64,000 nt of DNA from Siphonodentalium dalli (taxonomy: Eukaryota; Mollusca; Scaphopoda; Gadilida; Siphonodentaliidae), in NCBI GenBank assembly GCA_032622095.1, contig CP136068.1:154839151-154903150 (forward strand), written 5' to 3'. The notes below the pieces were generated by a model. The model was not told the DNA's origin. It saw nothing but the letters and a program-made list of their open reading frames with translations, and searched no databases. The position numbers were made by a program, and so were the translations under genes. This document shows positions 1 to 12,323 of this stretch, piece by piece; within the stretch, counting starts at the first letter, position 1; the number at the start of each line of letters is the position of its first letter.

Positions 1-328
1 ACTCGAAAACTGCACAACTGATCTGGCTAAAATTTGGTAATGTACCAACGGTCTACTGTACATGTACTTTGATCCCGGGAACTACCGGTATATGGGTAGG
101 TATAATTTCATGTGCGACTGTGTCCGTGACTGCGACCTCGATATATACTCATACATTGATACCGGTAGGCAACGTTGTTCCCTAAATAGCCTGGATGAAG
201 CCAGGCACATCAGCTACTGTATATGTACATATATACATGTAATAAATAATAATTTAGAAATAACAGTTACCAAATTATGAAAATTTCCTCAAGAATATAC
301 TAATAGTGTGAATATTGATCCTATTATG
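1..328. other. No supported feature
   Basis: AT-rich sequence with short open frames only. I see no splice-bounded exon, RNA gene or clear repeat. It ends at the first hAT-type terminus; bases 321-328 (CTATTATG) are the probable left target duplication of that element. Confidence 0.5.
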
Positions 329-1256
329 CAGAGGCGGACTGGCCGATCAGGAGACCGGGAAATTTCCCGATGGGCCGGAGGCCGGAAAAATTCTGATTCC
401 ACGTGATTTTCTATCAAGCGAGAATCCGAGGGTTTTTTTTACGGTTTGGGTGGGGGGTATATGTGTTTGGGCCGCCCAACCACAACTTGGGCCGCAAATG
501 AAACCGACGTGGGCCGCCATATGTGTTGTTTAACCAGCCGTGTATCCAATAAGATGGTACTCTTCTCACATAAATTCATGAGGGCAGAGGCGGACTGCAT
601 GGCCGATCGGGAGACCGGGAAAATTCCGGACGTGGGCCGCCACATGTGTTGTTTAACCAGCCGAATTGGCTAATCGTAATTTTGATATTAAATGAACTTG
701 TCGGCATCATATAACACCACATAAAGACCCCATTAATCTCGAGATTTTAACGGTAACTCCCAGCTGTAAATCCCAAAAAAATTCTTACGCACCCCTCCCC
801 CAATTGAAATTTACAAGAAAATAGGAACGCTTCAGTTGATGCCAGTCTAGTTTATCGGATTCGAGATTTTCTTGTATAGTTTTCAAAATGTTCTCACCCC
901 GGGCCGAACAACCATGAACAGCCCGGTGTGTCCTGGTCTCTTGTCCGTAGCCGTGTGCATTTGTCTGGAGTTAGACCGCTAGATGTTAGATTTTATGCAA
1001 TTTTTCAGGTAAAAATATCTGAATGGTCTCATACCGGGAATATATAGAACCATGGTTTATGAATATATATGATATTAGACCAGAGGTGCAAATGGAATTA
1101 TGCAAAAATATGTATTTGGTCTGATTCTGATTCAAGGGGGGGGGGGTGGAGTTGGAATTTTCCAAGGTGGACTGTGGACGCCCCCCCCCCCCCCAAACAG
1201 ATGGGCCGGTATTATATTAATTTCTCGGGCCGGTTTCTTGGCCCAGTCCGCCTCTG
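329..1256. mobile_element. Non-autonomous hAT-type DNA transposon, 928 bp
   Basis: The ends are inverted copies: the left begins CAGAGGCGGACTGG and the reverse complement of the right end begins with the same 14 bases. The flanks are CTATTATG on the left and CTATTTATG on the right, an 8-bp duplication with one inserted base, as expected for hAT elements. The interior holds a second, partial copy of the left end near 590-665 and a repeated block about GACGTGGGCCGCC at 508 and 639, so the 5' end was duplicated internally. There are also G- and C-homopolymers at about 1136-1146 and 1182-1195. No transposase frame is visible, so it would depend on an enzyme from elsewhere. The superfamily call rests on TIR style and duplication length only. 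Confidence 0.7.
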
Positions 1257-1971
1257 CTATTTATGAATGCGTTATTTTCCACGGAGCGTTTGTATATATA
1301 CAGCATGTAAATAGTGAGCGATATGCAAATCACTTTCAGACAACGTGGCGATTGATTAGGTCGAGAGTGATTGATGGTAACCCATTCAACACCAAAATAT
1401 GAGATTTAGCTTATTGGCTATACCGGTAATGCAGTATGTTGTAAACAAACAACAAAAGTTCATATACATGTACTGGTACTATAGTACATGTACATGCAGT
1501 GGGGGTCTACTCGGTGTTGAGTGTTTTGCTTATCGCATACTCTTTACATACATGTACATGTACATGTAATGTTTGTTTACGTATGATGACTTTTGCTTAC
1601 AAACAATGTAACACAAAGTACTAACATAACATTATGATAACAACATGCTGAAATTAATGTGGTACATGTATTTATGATTTGTATAAGAACAAGGTTTGAT
1701 TATTATAATATTAATTCTGTATTAAATATGGCGGTTTTAATGGATCATGGATGTGACTATTTTAACACAATACCCAGCGCCAACACTTACCCGACCTTTA
1801 GAAAGATCCTCATGGACATATATCATAATTTTCTTCAACGTCTGGTGTGACAACCCGCTAATACCTGTAGACCGTGTTATCATAACCGAACGGCAGTGAC
1901 CGTTTACATACCACTGTCATCATGTCATTGCCAATTCATTAAATGCGACACATCACATATTCATTATTAGC
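1257..1971. other. AT-rich spacer with TACATGTAC palindromes
   Basis: No gene seen. A cluster of TACATGTAC-type self-complementary words lies at about 1465-1570. A loose inverted similarity between 1439-1475 and 1560-1610 (GTAAACAAAC and GTTTGTTTAC) suggests a decayed foldback element. Confidence 0.4.
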
Positions 1972-4430
1972 TCATCTTACTTTGTAAGTTTGAGCTATTG
2001 CCATGGGTTGGCATCCGTCGTGCGTGTGTACATGTATGTCCGTCAACAATTTCCTTTGGCGCGGGCTACATGTCGTAGATTTGGTCTGATCTTTAGGAAA
2101 TTTGTCAAGAATGTTGACATTGACATGTAGATGGGAATGAGTCATTTTGGGGTCATTGGCCAAAAAACATGGCCGCTGACGGCCATCTTTGATTTCAAAA
2201 TTAAATCAATTGGCGCGGTCTACAGGTCGTACTGTTTGTCTAATCATCATGAAATTTTTCATGGATGTTAATAATGACATGTAGATGGGAATGAGTCATT
2301 TTGGGGTCGTTCGGCCGAAAAAACAAGGCCACCAGCAGCCATCTTGGATTTTACTCTTTGCATGACTAAATCCTTTGGCACAGCTTCAAGTCCTTACTTT
2401 GGTCAGATCATTATGAAATTTGTCATGAATGTTGACATTGACATGTAGATGGGAATGAGTCATTTTGGGGTCATTTGGCCAAAAAACATGGCTGCTGGTG
2501 GCCATCTTGGATTTTACTCTTTGCATCACTAAATCCTTTGACACATCCTATAGACCACATCTCTGATCCCATCATCACCAAACTTCATAGGGATCATTTT
2601 TTGTCTAATCATCATGAAATTTTTCATGGATGTTAATAATGACCTCTAGATGGGAACGATTCATTTTGTGGTCATTTGGCCAAAAATCATGGCCACCGTC
2701 AGCCATCTTGAATTTTACTCTTTGCATCACTAAATAATTTTGCGCTGTCTACAGGTCGTATCTTTGGTCGGATCTTTATGAAATTTGTCATGAATGTTGA
2801 AATTGACATGTAGATGGGAACGAGCCATTTTGGGGTCATGCGGCCAAAAAACATGGCCGCTGGTGGCCATGTTGGATTTCAAATTTGAATCCATTGGCGC
2901 GGGCTACAGGCCGTACTGTTTGTTTGATCATCATAAAATTTGTCATGAATGTTGACATTTACATGTAGATGGGAACGAGTAATTTTAGGATCAATCAGCC
3001 AAAAAACATGGCCGCTGGTGGCCATATTGGATTTTACTCTTTGCATCACTAAATCATTTGACACATCCTACAGACCACATCCCTGATCCGATCATCATCA
3101 AACTTCATATGGATCATCGGGGTGACCTCTTGTTGGGTATGAGTCATTTTGGGGTCATTCGGCCAAAAAACATGGCCGCCGGCAGCCATATTGGATTTTA
3201 CTCTTTGCATCACTAAATACTTTGACACACCCTACATACCACATCCCTGATCTGATCATCACCAAACTTCATATGGATCATCAGGGTGACCTCTTGATGG
3301 GTATGAGTCATTTTGGGGTCATTCGGCAAAAAAATATGGCCACCAATGGCCATTTTGGATTTTACTCTTTGTATGACTAAATATTTCTACAAAATCCATT
3401 AGCATGGGCTATAGACCTATCTGTTTTTTTTTATCTTCATGAAATTTGTCATGGATGTTGACATTGACATGTAGATGGGAAACGAGTCATTTTGGGGTCA
3501 TTCGGCAAAAAAACATGGCCGCCGGTGGCCATTTTAGAATTTACTCTTTGCATCACTAAATCCTTTGGTACACTCTACAGACCACATCCGATCATTATGA
3601 AACTTGTCATGAATGTTAATATTGATATGTAGATGGGAACGAGTAATTTTGGGGGTCATTCAGCCATCTTGGATTTCCAAATTGAATCCGTTGACGCGGG
3701 CTACAGGCCATAGTCGCCATACTGCTGTACTGTTTGTCTGATCTTCATAAAAATTATCATGGATGTTGACAGGTCGGATCATAATGAAATTTGTGATGAA
3801 TGTTAACAATTACTTGTAAATGCAAACAAGTCTTTTTGGGATCATTCGGCAAAAAAACATGACTGTCAGCGGCCATCTTGGATTTTACTATTTGCGTAAC
3901 TAGGCCTTTCCACATTCCTAATCACTCCATTGACTGTAACACATGAAATTATTCCCTTTCCAAGTTGAGCTACAGTGTCATTGACACTTTCATTAAATTT
4001 GTCATGGATGTTAAAATTGACATAGATGGGAAACGAGTAATTTTGGGGTTGTTCAGCCAAAAACATGGCCACCAGCAGCCATCTTGGATTATACTCGTTG
4101 CATGACTAAATTCTTTGTCAAGGGCTACAAGTCTTATCTTTGGTCAAATCATTTACATGTAGATGGGAAAAGATTCATTTTGAATTCAATCAAGAAACCC
4201 GGTCGCCAGCAGCCATCTTGTATTTTACTCTTTGCACGACTAAATCCTTTGACATGGGCTACAGGTCGTATCTTTTGTAGGATCATCATGAAATTTGTGA
4301 AGGATGTTAACAATACATGTAAATAGGAAGGAGTCTTTTTTGGGTAATTTGGCAAAAAAAACATGGCTGTCGCGGCCATCTTGGATTTTAATCTTTGCAT
4401 AACTAGGCCTTTCAACTTTCCACATTCCTA
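1972..4430. repeat. Diverged tandem array, about 14 units of 150-200 bp
   Basis: A shared core recurs about every 150-200 bases. It includes GACATGTAGATGGGAA, then TCATTTTGGGGTCATT, AAAAAACATGGCCGC, CATCTTGGATTTTACTC and TTTGCATCACTAAATC. Core copies lie near 2121, 2276, 2441, 2638, 2803, 2955, 3112, 3285, 3463, 3617, 3800, 4016, 4152 and 4310. Units differ by substitutions and indels, so the array is old. The short minus-strand open frames here share peptides only because the units are repeated. No gene is supported. Confidence 0.8.
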
Positions 4431-4599
4431 ATTGCTCCATTAACTGTAACACATGAAATTATTTCCTTTCCACATTGAGCTACAGTGTCATTGACACTTT
4501 CATAATTACATTTCAGTCAATTCACATTTTCAGCTGCATATATGTAAACCAATTTCATCATTAAAGAAATTGAAAATTCATCGTTGATCATCATCTCAA

Positions 4600-5025
4600 C
4601 ATTTCATTAAAGTGAGAATTTATGTTCACACATCGATTCATTCAGGCAAATTTTTTTTCCATTTCTACACTGGTCATTGCATTGATCGTCTTCATTGGGG
4701 ATAATATATAATTCTATATGTATATCATCGTTAACTATTAAAGTGAAATTTCTCTTCCACCCAATCGATATTGCATTAAAATGACGCTTCATATTCATTA
4801 CACTTCATTCAATAATTTCTGTTTCTACATGTACATCGCTTATTGCATTGATTGCCTTCAGGTAAGGTAATCTATGTCCGACTCAAAATATTAAAGTGAC
4901 GCATCATATTCACAACACTTCATTCCATAATTTCTTTTTCTACATACTTGTAGTTTACATGTATTGTATTGATTGCCTGCAGCTAAGGTAATCTATGACC
5001 GACTCAAATAATACAAATATTAAAG
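4600..5025. repeat. Three to four diverged ~115-bp tandem units
   Basis: Units begin near ATTAAAGTGA, continue through TTCATTC, AATAATTTCT and CATTGATTGCCTTCA, and end near GGTAATCTATG. The clearest pair starts near 4778 and 4891; a more decayed copy starts near 4611. Nothing coding is visible. Confidence 0.6.
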
Positions 5026-5102
5026 GCATTCCATTTCCATCCATTAATATTAATTTAATTCTAAGGAAACTTCTGCTGTGATATATATATGTATATATAC
5101 AT

Positions 5103-6240
5103 TAGGGTCCTGCGAATATTCGATTCGAGATTCGATTCGAAAGTCAAATTCGATTCGAATTCGAGTCGAAATTGCCAACTCGAAATTTCGAATATACACC
5201 GATGGAAAAGTAGGCTGTTTACGGACAAGTACACACATCGATCTTAGTTGTTTTTGTGCCATTTAATTACAGAAAATGATGTATATATGCACCTTATAAT
5301 TCTTATTGTACATTGCGATTATATATATTAAATATAAGTATAGCCAGCAATTAGCCACTATAGGACTACTAAATACGCCTGAATTATAGCTTTGAACATG
5401 GTAGCCAAAAGCTCGGAGATCACCGATGGACCGACAACGCGCGTGAATAATAATAGCTACATGTATGAGACCGAGCAACCGCTAGCGTTATCCGCCGTCT
5501 ATCCTTCTCAGATTCTGCATTATGTAATATACATGTAGCTGAGAATTTGAACAACACGTGTTCCCGGCATCGAAAAGTGCATTTTGGCGATGTTTTCTTT
5601 TGAAGTTTACTTTCAATTTCGGAGCATTCTTTGACAAAATGTCGTCGTTATTCATGTTTATTTTAAACATGATAAAGCTGCAGGTAGTGCAGGAACTTAC
5701 ACGTGAGATGAATGCAACCTGGTGTATAAATTGCAGGCATCTGGGACAATGACCCATCTATGGAATCATCTGTCCAAGAAGCATCCAGCACTACATAATC
5801 AGGTTACCCTGCGACTGTTGTTGCATCTTCAAGTTTATAACAACGGGTGATTCCGAATGTCGATTTGAAATTTTGCATGTACATGCAAACTGTACAAATT
5901 TCGCGTGATTTTAGTTCTGATAATCCGTTTAGTGGTTATATATTAATCGTCGTGACGGCCGCATGGACGTTTTTTTTAAATCTACCTTTTTTTCTCGACA
6001 ATTATCATTTGAAGTTAATAGTATTGCAAACGACGGTTCATCGCCACATAAGTTATGATGGAACTTCGTGCATGTAGTTGATAGAACGTTTCAATCATCT
6101 AATCGTTGACAAAACATGCCCAATTGAGAATGTAACACACAGATATGATTCGATTCGACATTCGATTCGATATTCGATTCGATTTCCAGAATTCGATTCG
6201 ATATTCGATTCGATCAAAATCTCCAATTCGCAGGACCCTA
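5103..6240. mobile_element. hAT-type transposon remnant, 1138 bp, with perfect target duplication
   Basis: The termini are TAGGGTCCTGCGAAT and its exact reverse complement. The flanking 8 bases are ATATACAT on both sides (5095-5102 and 6241-6248), diagnostic for hAT-like insertion. Subterminal regions on both sides are dense in ATTCGATTCGA words in opposite orientation, likely transposase-binding repeats. The middle holds a small BED-type zinc-finger-like remnant (5737-5802) but no catalytic transposase frame. The element is therefore internally deleted or decayed. The perfect duplication implies that the ends have drifted little. Confidence 0.88.
5737..5841 (+). pseudogene. BED-type zinc finger remnant of hAT transposase
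   Basis: One frame reads a typical second half of a BED finger, including the string GTMTHLWNHLSKKHP with the two spaced histidines. It follows a possible splice acceptor (TATAAATTGCAG). It stays open to a TGA at about 5841. The preceding Cys-Cys half and the RNase H-like catalytic domain expected in a hAT transposase were not recognised. BED fingers bind the transposon ends in hAT transposases, which fits its place between hAT-type termini. It is probably a fragment with no product of its own. Confidence 0.5.
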
Positions 6241-6249
6241 ATATACATA

Positions 6250-6775
6250 CAGGGTACTACATGTGCTACACCACTCGGAGAAATGTCTGTGTCATCACAC
6301 TAAAATACCATGTTAGAACTTGAATTGATATATTCGTAATCGTATATAGTCACCAATAGCCAGGTTACTACCGTAGTACCTGACATTGCCCATCTAGTGA
6401 ACTATTCAAACACAACAGGCCTGGTTGATTTCGCTGTGGGATGATGGTTCACTTCCATCCTCAAGCTATGGCATAATTTTGTTCTGACGTGCAGGGGTAG
6501 ATATGCTTTAGGCACCACCACAGTTCAATTTACACCAGGTTCTCAGCTATTATGATCTTATGTTCGAACTTTACTTATATGTTTGGACTGATCATAACCA
6601 TGATTTTAATGCTGGGTTTGAATAGTTCACCGGATGGACAATGTCTGCTACTACCGTAGTAACCCGGCTATTGGTGACTATATACGATAACGAATATATC
6701 AATCCAAGTTCTAACATGGTATTTGTGTGACGACACAGACATTTCTCCGAGTGGTGTAGCACATGTAGTACCCTG
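6250..6775. mobile_element. Foldback MITE with ~165-bp arms and TA flanks (Tc1/mariner-like)
   Basis: Bases 6250-6418 recur as a reverse complement at 6611-6775, about 95% alike by eye. The arms include CAGGGTACTACATGTGCTAC at the tips and TATAGTCACCAATAGCC deeper in. Each end is followed by TA (6248-6249 and 6776-6777), the expected mariner target duplication. The ~190-bp spacer shows no gene. It abuts the right target duplication of the neighbouring hAT element, sharing base 6248. Confidence 0.75.
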
Positions 6776-6777
6776 TA

Positions 6778-8045
6778 CGAAACATCCTATAATTATTGTA
6801 ATATTGAATTTAATGATCAACTTGGTGGTTGCTCCATTACGTGTCACGTACGATCATATTATATAAGTCCGTAACACACTATCTGTCTTACCCCTCCTAT
6901 AGGTATATCTTTCTTCATTTTAAAGGTACGGTTGGCCTTGGCGGTGGGTATCTTGTGAAAATATTTCCACCCGTCAAAAACCGCCACAAACAGAAAGAAC
7001 AACAAAATGTAGACAGACTTTGTCCGTATACAAATAAGAAATATCGCATAAACAGTATGTTATTGTCATATCTTTGACCATTGTTATGTAAACAAAAGCA
7101 TAAAAAGTTACTTTTCTGGTGTTTGTTTATATTATGATGGTAAACATAAAGAGCGTTCTTTGTTGGTGAATTCCTGATATGGAACGAATAAAGAGCGTTT
7201 ATGCCATTTATGTGTGATTAGCCAGCAGCATTGTGCTGTCTTCTGTAACACAATCAGGCTCTTGCTTAGGTAAAATATAGTAAATCTTTATGATAACATG
7301 CTGTTTACGCGATGGTCATGGTATATATGAACGAAACTGTATGCGTTTTAATGTTTTTCTGTTTACGGTGATTGGAACAAATATGAATATTTTCGACAAC
7401 TAAGGCCTCACGTGCCTTTAACTGACCCCCCCCCCCATTTTACTTCTTTTTCTTTTATCAATTGTTCTCATCTTCGCCTCCGACATTTCCTGTGGAATCA
7501 CGTTGTCATTCAATCATTGAATCGTCTTTTCCAAGTTCGAATAATATGAAACGTCGACAGATACGCACAGTGATTCATGCGAGATAACACTATTTTGTCC
7601 GAAAAGTTTAAAGTTGGATACTTCGCGCCGGCGAATCATGAGGGATAACTCTACTATACGGCACATTGAATACTGTTGAAGGGACATTCTAGAATTGTAC
7701 AGTCAGCAACACCATCAGTATAGCCACAATCTAAGAGGGCATACAAAGCAACTATTACCATATGCTAATAGGCACCACCCTAAGTATTGTACATTCCACC
7801 GATTCAATGACTGCCAAGGAATCATTGCAGTACCGCCTATGCAACGATGTGTTCATTTTGAGGGCATGGTAAAGGGGCATATACATGGAAAAACACCGTC
7901 CAACAGCCTTGTATGCAACTATTATACCGAGAACCAGTGTATATTTAGTAGAGTGGGCGATTTGAAAGCGCCTATAAAACGGCCCACTTGACAGAAATGG
8001 AAAACTTGCGAAAGCGGTTTAAAAACAGAATCAAATAGGGTTTAC
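6778..8045. other. No supported feature
   Basis: AT-rich spacer. A plus-strand open frame at 7695-7991 has no recognisable domain or splice context. A C-homopolymer lies at about 7427-7435. No RNA gene seen. Confidence 0.4.
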
Positions 8046-8211
8046 CTGGCTGTATATCCAGAGGACTACAATTATATATCTCGTGACAAAGAACTCCACC
8101 TATGACGAAACTTCCGCGTTTCAGACGCGCGTGAGGGTCCATAACTGGGTGTCCAACTCGGTGAAGAAGCAATTTGGTTTCATATTTTATTGAGCATCCC
8201 ATAACACATTT
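8046..8211 (-). CDS. Candidate exon, unknown product
   Basis: A minus-strand open stretch has exon-like composition and peptides such as GSFVIGGVLCHEIYNCSPLD. It ends at a good splice donor (CCAG followed by GTAAAC; last exon base 8046). I could not find a convincing acceptor or start codon on the 5' side. It may equally be part of a decayed gene or a chance frame. It is listed because the donor matches the end of the plausible peptide. Family not recognised. Confidence 0.22.
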
Positions 8212-8905
8212 CAAACAAATTTATAACAAACTAATGTAGGATGAACGAATGGGGATTGGAGCACAAGTTATAGCAACTTAGGTGGACCTCCTCTCCCCAG
8301 GAGAAGAAAAATTTAAATGCATAAATGTTGAAGACAAAACAAAAGTTCTGAATAAACACACTAATACAATATGGAATGTTCAGGTTGGTATGGGGTAAGG
8401 GAAGATAGCTTTATATCATGTTTATGTTTAGTGCATGTTCTCGATTTAAGTTAATATACGGCGTGTGATGTTCACTAAATATAATGCATCTGTTCATCGC
8501 GAAATCGCAATGAGTTTATAATATATTTTTGGACCGCTGCGAACACTTGATAATGTCCTTCATTGGAAAGTGAGAGTGATCCTCAAAGTAGATCGGCAAC
8601 ATGTATTTGATTCAGTCTAATTCGCACTATTTGTTCTAAATAAAATAGCTGGTCCAGAACAATAGTACATTACTCTGACGTCCACCACAACTACATAATT
8701 ACATGGATATATTATGCCTACCCCGCACACGGATCTACCCATGTATGCCCGCCTTAATATACCTACTTAATGTGTAAAGGTAATAGTTGGAAGACAACCA
8801 GCAGTGACTAAGCTACCCAACACAAAACACAGCATCAACACTGATTATTAGATGTGTATATTGGACATAAATATGTCCTCCCCTAGCCAGGATACATTGT
8901 TATAT
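8212..8905. other. No supported feature
   Basis: AT-rich spacer without recognisable genes or obvious repeats. Confidence 0.4.
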
Positions 8906-9000
8906 TAAGTTCACCAACGACCTATCGTCGTTTGTTGAACTTATTATCTGAACATTTCCTAAGGGGTAACTACCCATTAAAACGTATTCAGCAAAGAGTG
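8906..9000. repeat. Dispersed hairpin repeat, copy 1
   Basis: An imperfect hairpin (TTCACCAACGAC and GTCGTTTGTTGAA) is followed by ATTATCTGAACATTTCCTAA. Related sequence occurs at about 16225-16330, about 19465-19570 (both inside the LTR-like repeats) and about 30440-30530. This copy may be a relic of the same LTR family. Confidence 0.5.
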
Positions 9001-9481
9001 TTAATCAATATAGTTTTTTGCAGCACGTATGCATATGTACGCCCAGTTTAGCACCCGACAGTGAAGGGTAAGCATTTCCTTGTGTGGCACCCTCAATCAA
9101 TCGGTCTGTGACACCCCTTCACACTGTTTCAGAACAAAATTGTGTTATTTGTTGTACACATTTAGTTTACCAACTTTCGTCGAAATGTATTCGATGGGTT
9201 TATTGAAATAAATGCATGCAGCACGAAGGGATGGTGTTAGTTGTATCTAATTACATGGTTAGACTCCCCTATCATCGCCAACAGAAAGAGTGCCATATAT
9301 TGTAAAATATGAGACCGATTTCCAAACAAAAACGTAACAAAATCAGATGCATGTATTTTGTCACAATGCACACCAGTTTTCGGCATACTATGTCGTTGAC
9401 AATCAAAGATAGTATTCATATCCGAACACTAGTTTAGCACAGACAGATCCAAGCCATGTCTTGCCTGGTGCAGCATTACAT

Positions 9482-10155
9482 ATCCTGTGCCAATGCATTC
9501 TCTTAAATGTGCGAGTCTCCCATTATCCCACAGAGAGTCTCAAATATATAATAGTATGCACTGGCTTACAAATTCAAGGTAAGTATAGTTTGGTCGATGC
9601 ATTCTCTTAAATATGCGCGGTTCCATATGGCAGACTCGGCTCCCTATGTGAGACTCGGCTGCATATGGAAGACTCCTATATACAAGAGAATGCATTGGTG
9701 TAGATATCCTGTGCCAACGCATTCTCTTATGTGTGCGAGTCTCCCATTATTCCATAGATAGCCTCAAATCTATAATAGTATTCACTGGCTTACAAGTTCA
9801 AGGTAAGTATTGTTTGGTCAATGCATTCTCTTAAATATGATCGGTTCCATATGGCAGACTCGGCTCCCTATGTGAGACTCGGCTGCATATGGAAGACTTA
9901 TATGTATAAGAGAATGCATTGGTGTAAATATCCTGTGCCAATGCATTCTCTTATATGTGCGAGTCTCCCATTATCCCATAGAGAGCCTCAAATCTATAAA
10001 AGTATGCGCTGGCTTACAAGTTCAAGGTAAGTATAGTTTGGTCGATGCATTCTCTTAAATATGCGCGGTTCCATGTGGCAGACTCGGCTCCATATGTGAG
10101 ACTCGGCTGCCTGTGTGAGACTCTCATATATAAGAGAATGCATTGGCACAGGGTT
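9482..10155. repeat. Palindromic module, three ~225-bp tandem copies
   Basis: Copies start at about 9482, 9708 and 9932 with TCCTGTGCCAATGCATTCTC (third base of the motif varies in copy 2). Each contains a middle block about ACTGGCTTACAA and ends with the inverted word AAGAGAATGCATTGG. The same palindromic module occurs at 35552-35626, inside the piggyBac-type MITEs at 50050-50277 and 55109-55186, and at 61974-62058. No coding content. Confidence 0.8.
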
Positions 10156-10559
10156 TTCGCAAAATTTCAGGAAGCTCCAGTCATGGATTGGCTAATATTC
10201 GAACCGTTATTTCATTAAATGTCATCATATATAATTGATAATGTATCGATATAATTATTAAGGTTGTTGACGTAATACATTTTTTTTTTAAATAATTAAT
10301 TTACATAATGGTAATATCTTATAACCCTGATTTTCAGTTTGATACTCTCGTATGGATGTTGTTTAGTGTTTGATAGACTCCATCATACCACCTGTCTAAC
10401 CCTTACAGTGTACAATAGTTGCCGGCTTCGTGATAATGTAGCTGTAAGTGCGTCACGTCAATGAGATAGACATGCACTTTGTTCATACTATCCAACATAT
10501 CCTCGCCGAAATACGCACATAATCGACCTATAAAGTGAAATAGGTACATAATGTGATTT
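10156..10559. other. No supported feature
   Basis: AT-rich spacer containing a T9 run near 10281. It begins with text (GGGTTTTCGCAAAATTTCAG) that also follows the palindromic module near 35625, so about 45 bases belong to that repeat. Confidence 0.4.
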
Positions 10560-10800
10560 TTTTTATTCTGAAATAAGCAGATAATGGACTCTTATCCGTT
10601 ATTTCGTTTATGGCGCGGACTACAGTGCAAACACATGTTAAACAGCGTACACCTAAATAGTCGTAAGTTGGCTTATTTGTCTCATTTTCCGCACATATTC
10701 TGCTTGGAATTGCATTATAAGTCGATAATGAGACTAAAATATTCTCATTTTTCAGAACATTATCGACTCAAAATGAGGCGATTCTAAGCAGATTATCTAC
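10560..10800. repeat. Dispersed repeat related to the LTR family
   Basis: It contains TCTGAAATAAGCAGATAATG and a block about GGCGCGGACTACAGTG, followed by AAACACATGTTAAACAGCG. A close relative is at 54283-54450 and a partial one at 34680-34790. The LTR-like repeats at 15.95 and 19.2 kb carry a diverged version (GGCGCGTGCCACACTGAAC). Confidence 0.55.
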
Positions 10801-11753
10801 CTAAAACAAGTTATGTTATAAATAGATAATATGCTGGTTTTCGTAAGAGCAGGCTGTACTATCACTGAGGAGTAGGGACAGTTACCTCAGGTTTGATTTC
10901 AATAGGATACAAAGATGTGCCAGCAGCGATTGTTATTCAATATAATTTGTATTATGAACTGAATGTGGTAAATAGGAAGCAATACGCAGCGCCGTGCGCT
11001 GATCAATGACAAGTGTATCAACAACAAACTGATACCAGTATACATCGTCGACCCTCACATTGAAATGAGATGCACATTAACTATGTTGTGTACTGGTAAC
11101 TGTTCGCAGTTTGTGTTTATACATTACCAATTGATTTTCCTTAAAGTAACTGCTGTTCCCGAACATTTAAATTGTCAATCTCATCTCTGCTTATAGTAAC
11201 AAGCAATGCATTCGTCTTTTAGAATGTGCGAATTGGTGATCGCCAAAAACTAGTGTGCATTATTCGGAAAGAGCATCACTGAACGATCAGCCAATTTGCA
11301 AAGAGCATCCATTGGTCCGATTCGGCATCTCCAAAGTGAAACCAGTTTTCCTGGGCCGTGGGGACGACACTTTTTGGTCAACTACTTTGACTTTGAGCGT
11401 AGGATGCATGGCGTGTCTGTCTACTAGTGGTACCTTTCACTGATTTGTCGATTCCTCGCCAGGTTGTCGATGCTCACGCGATCTCAAGAAATCCACCCGT
11501 GTGTTTTGGGTGGAGATAATGCGATGTAGGATTAATTCATTGACTGATATGAAGTCATTGGTGTTTAGTTTAAACAGTATTTGTTTACCCTCTATGGGCA
11601 TTCAAATATGTAATTACAATAGATACAAATTGAGAAGAAAAAATTATAAGGCTATAACACATTGGCTTATTTGAAGACCTCTAACTTGACAATTGCTCGG
11701 CCCTACTTGACTGCAGGGTAAAAGGTGGAGGCAGAAAGAGAGCCATATAAAGC
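10801..11753. other. No supported feature
   Basis: AT-rich spacer. The plus-strand frame at 11255-11443 has no domain or splice context. Nothing else recognised. Confidence 0.4.
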
Positions 11754-11761
11754 AGGGGACA

Positions 11762-12315
11762 CAGGGTTCGCGCTGGACTGAAAATTACTTTTGCCAAATA
11801 TTTTTGGCCAAATGAAATTTATTTTTGCCAAATGCTATCATTTTCTGCAAAATCGAGTTTTATATTTCTACAAGCGCTTTTTGAAAAACTTTTGTTATCG
11901 ACAGGAAAGCAGTTAATTATTAATAATTCTTGCCCCTCTACTGTGGTTTATGATAGAACAACAAACCAATTACCGAACAATACGATTGTTGAAGACTTGC
12001 TTCACCAGAAGGGCAAATAGAAAAAGAGGATTATCTATATGTAAACACCACAACAATGAATGATATAGTAATATCATCGATACTAATGCCATCAGATTAC
12101 CTGCATCTTGATAAAGGTGTTAACATTTTCTAACCTTATAGACCGCAGCTAATTGCAATGGTTTCCTGAAATTAATGTCATGAGTGATCAATAGTTCTTT
12201 TTCTTGAGAATTTAAAAAGTGACTTGCCAAAACTTTTGCCAAATGAAAATATCTTTTGCCAAATATAACTTATTTTTGCCATTGCCAAATTTGGCAAGTG
12301 GCAGCGCGAACCCCG
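11762..12315. mobile_element. Non-autonomous hAT element, 554 bp
   Basis: The termini are CAGGGTTCGCGCTG on the left and CGGGGTTCGCGCTG on the right (inverted), flanked by a perfect 8-bp duplication AGGGGACA at 11754-11761 and 12316-12323. Subterminal DNA repeats TTTTGCCAAAT words. The interior contains an open stretch at 11832-12020 with no recognisable transposase motif. A 121-bp element with similarly styled ends lies at 39671. Confidence 0.88.
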
Positions 12316-12323
12316 AGGGGACA

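Noticed and set aside
1972-4452. Several 60-88 codon minus frames with shared peptides
   Set aside because: Shared because the DNA is a tandem array; stops and frameshifts differ between units.
8906-8975. Helitron 3' end (hairpin followed by CTAA)
   Set aside because: Similarity between copies continues past CTAA and the hairpin-to-CTAA spacing is about 20 bases; an LTR-family relic fits better.
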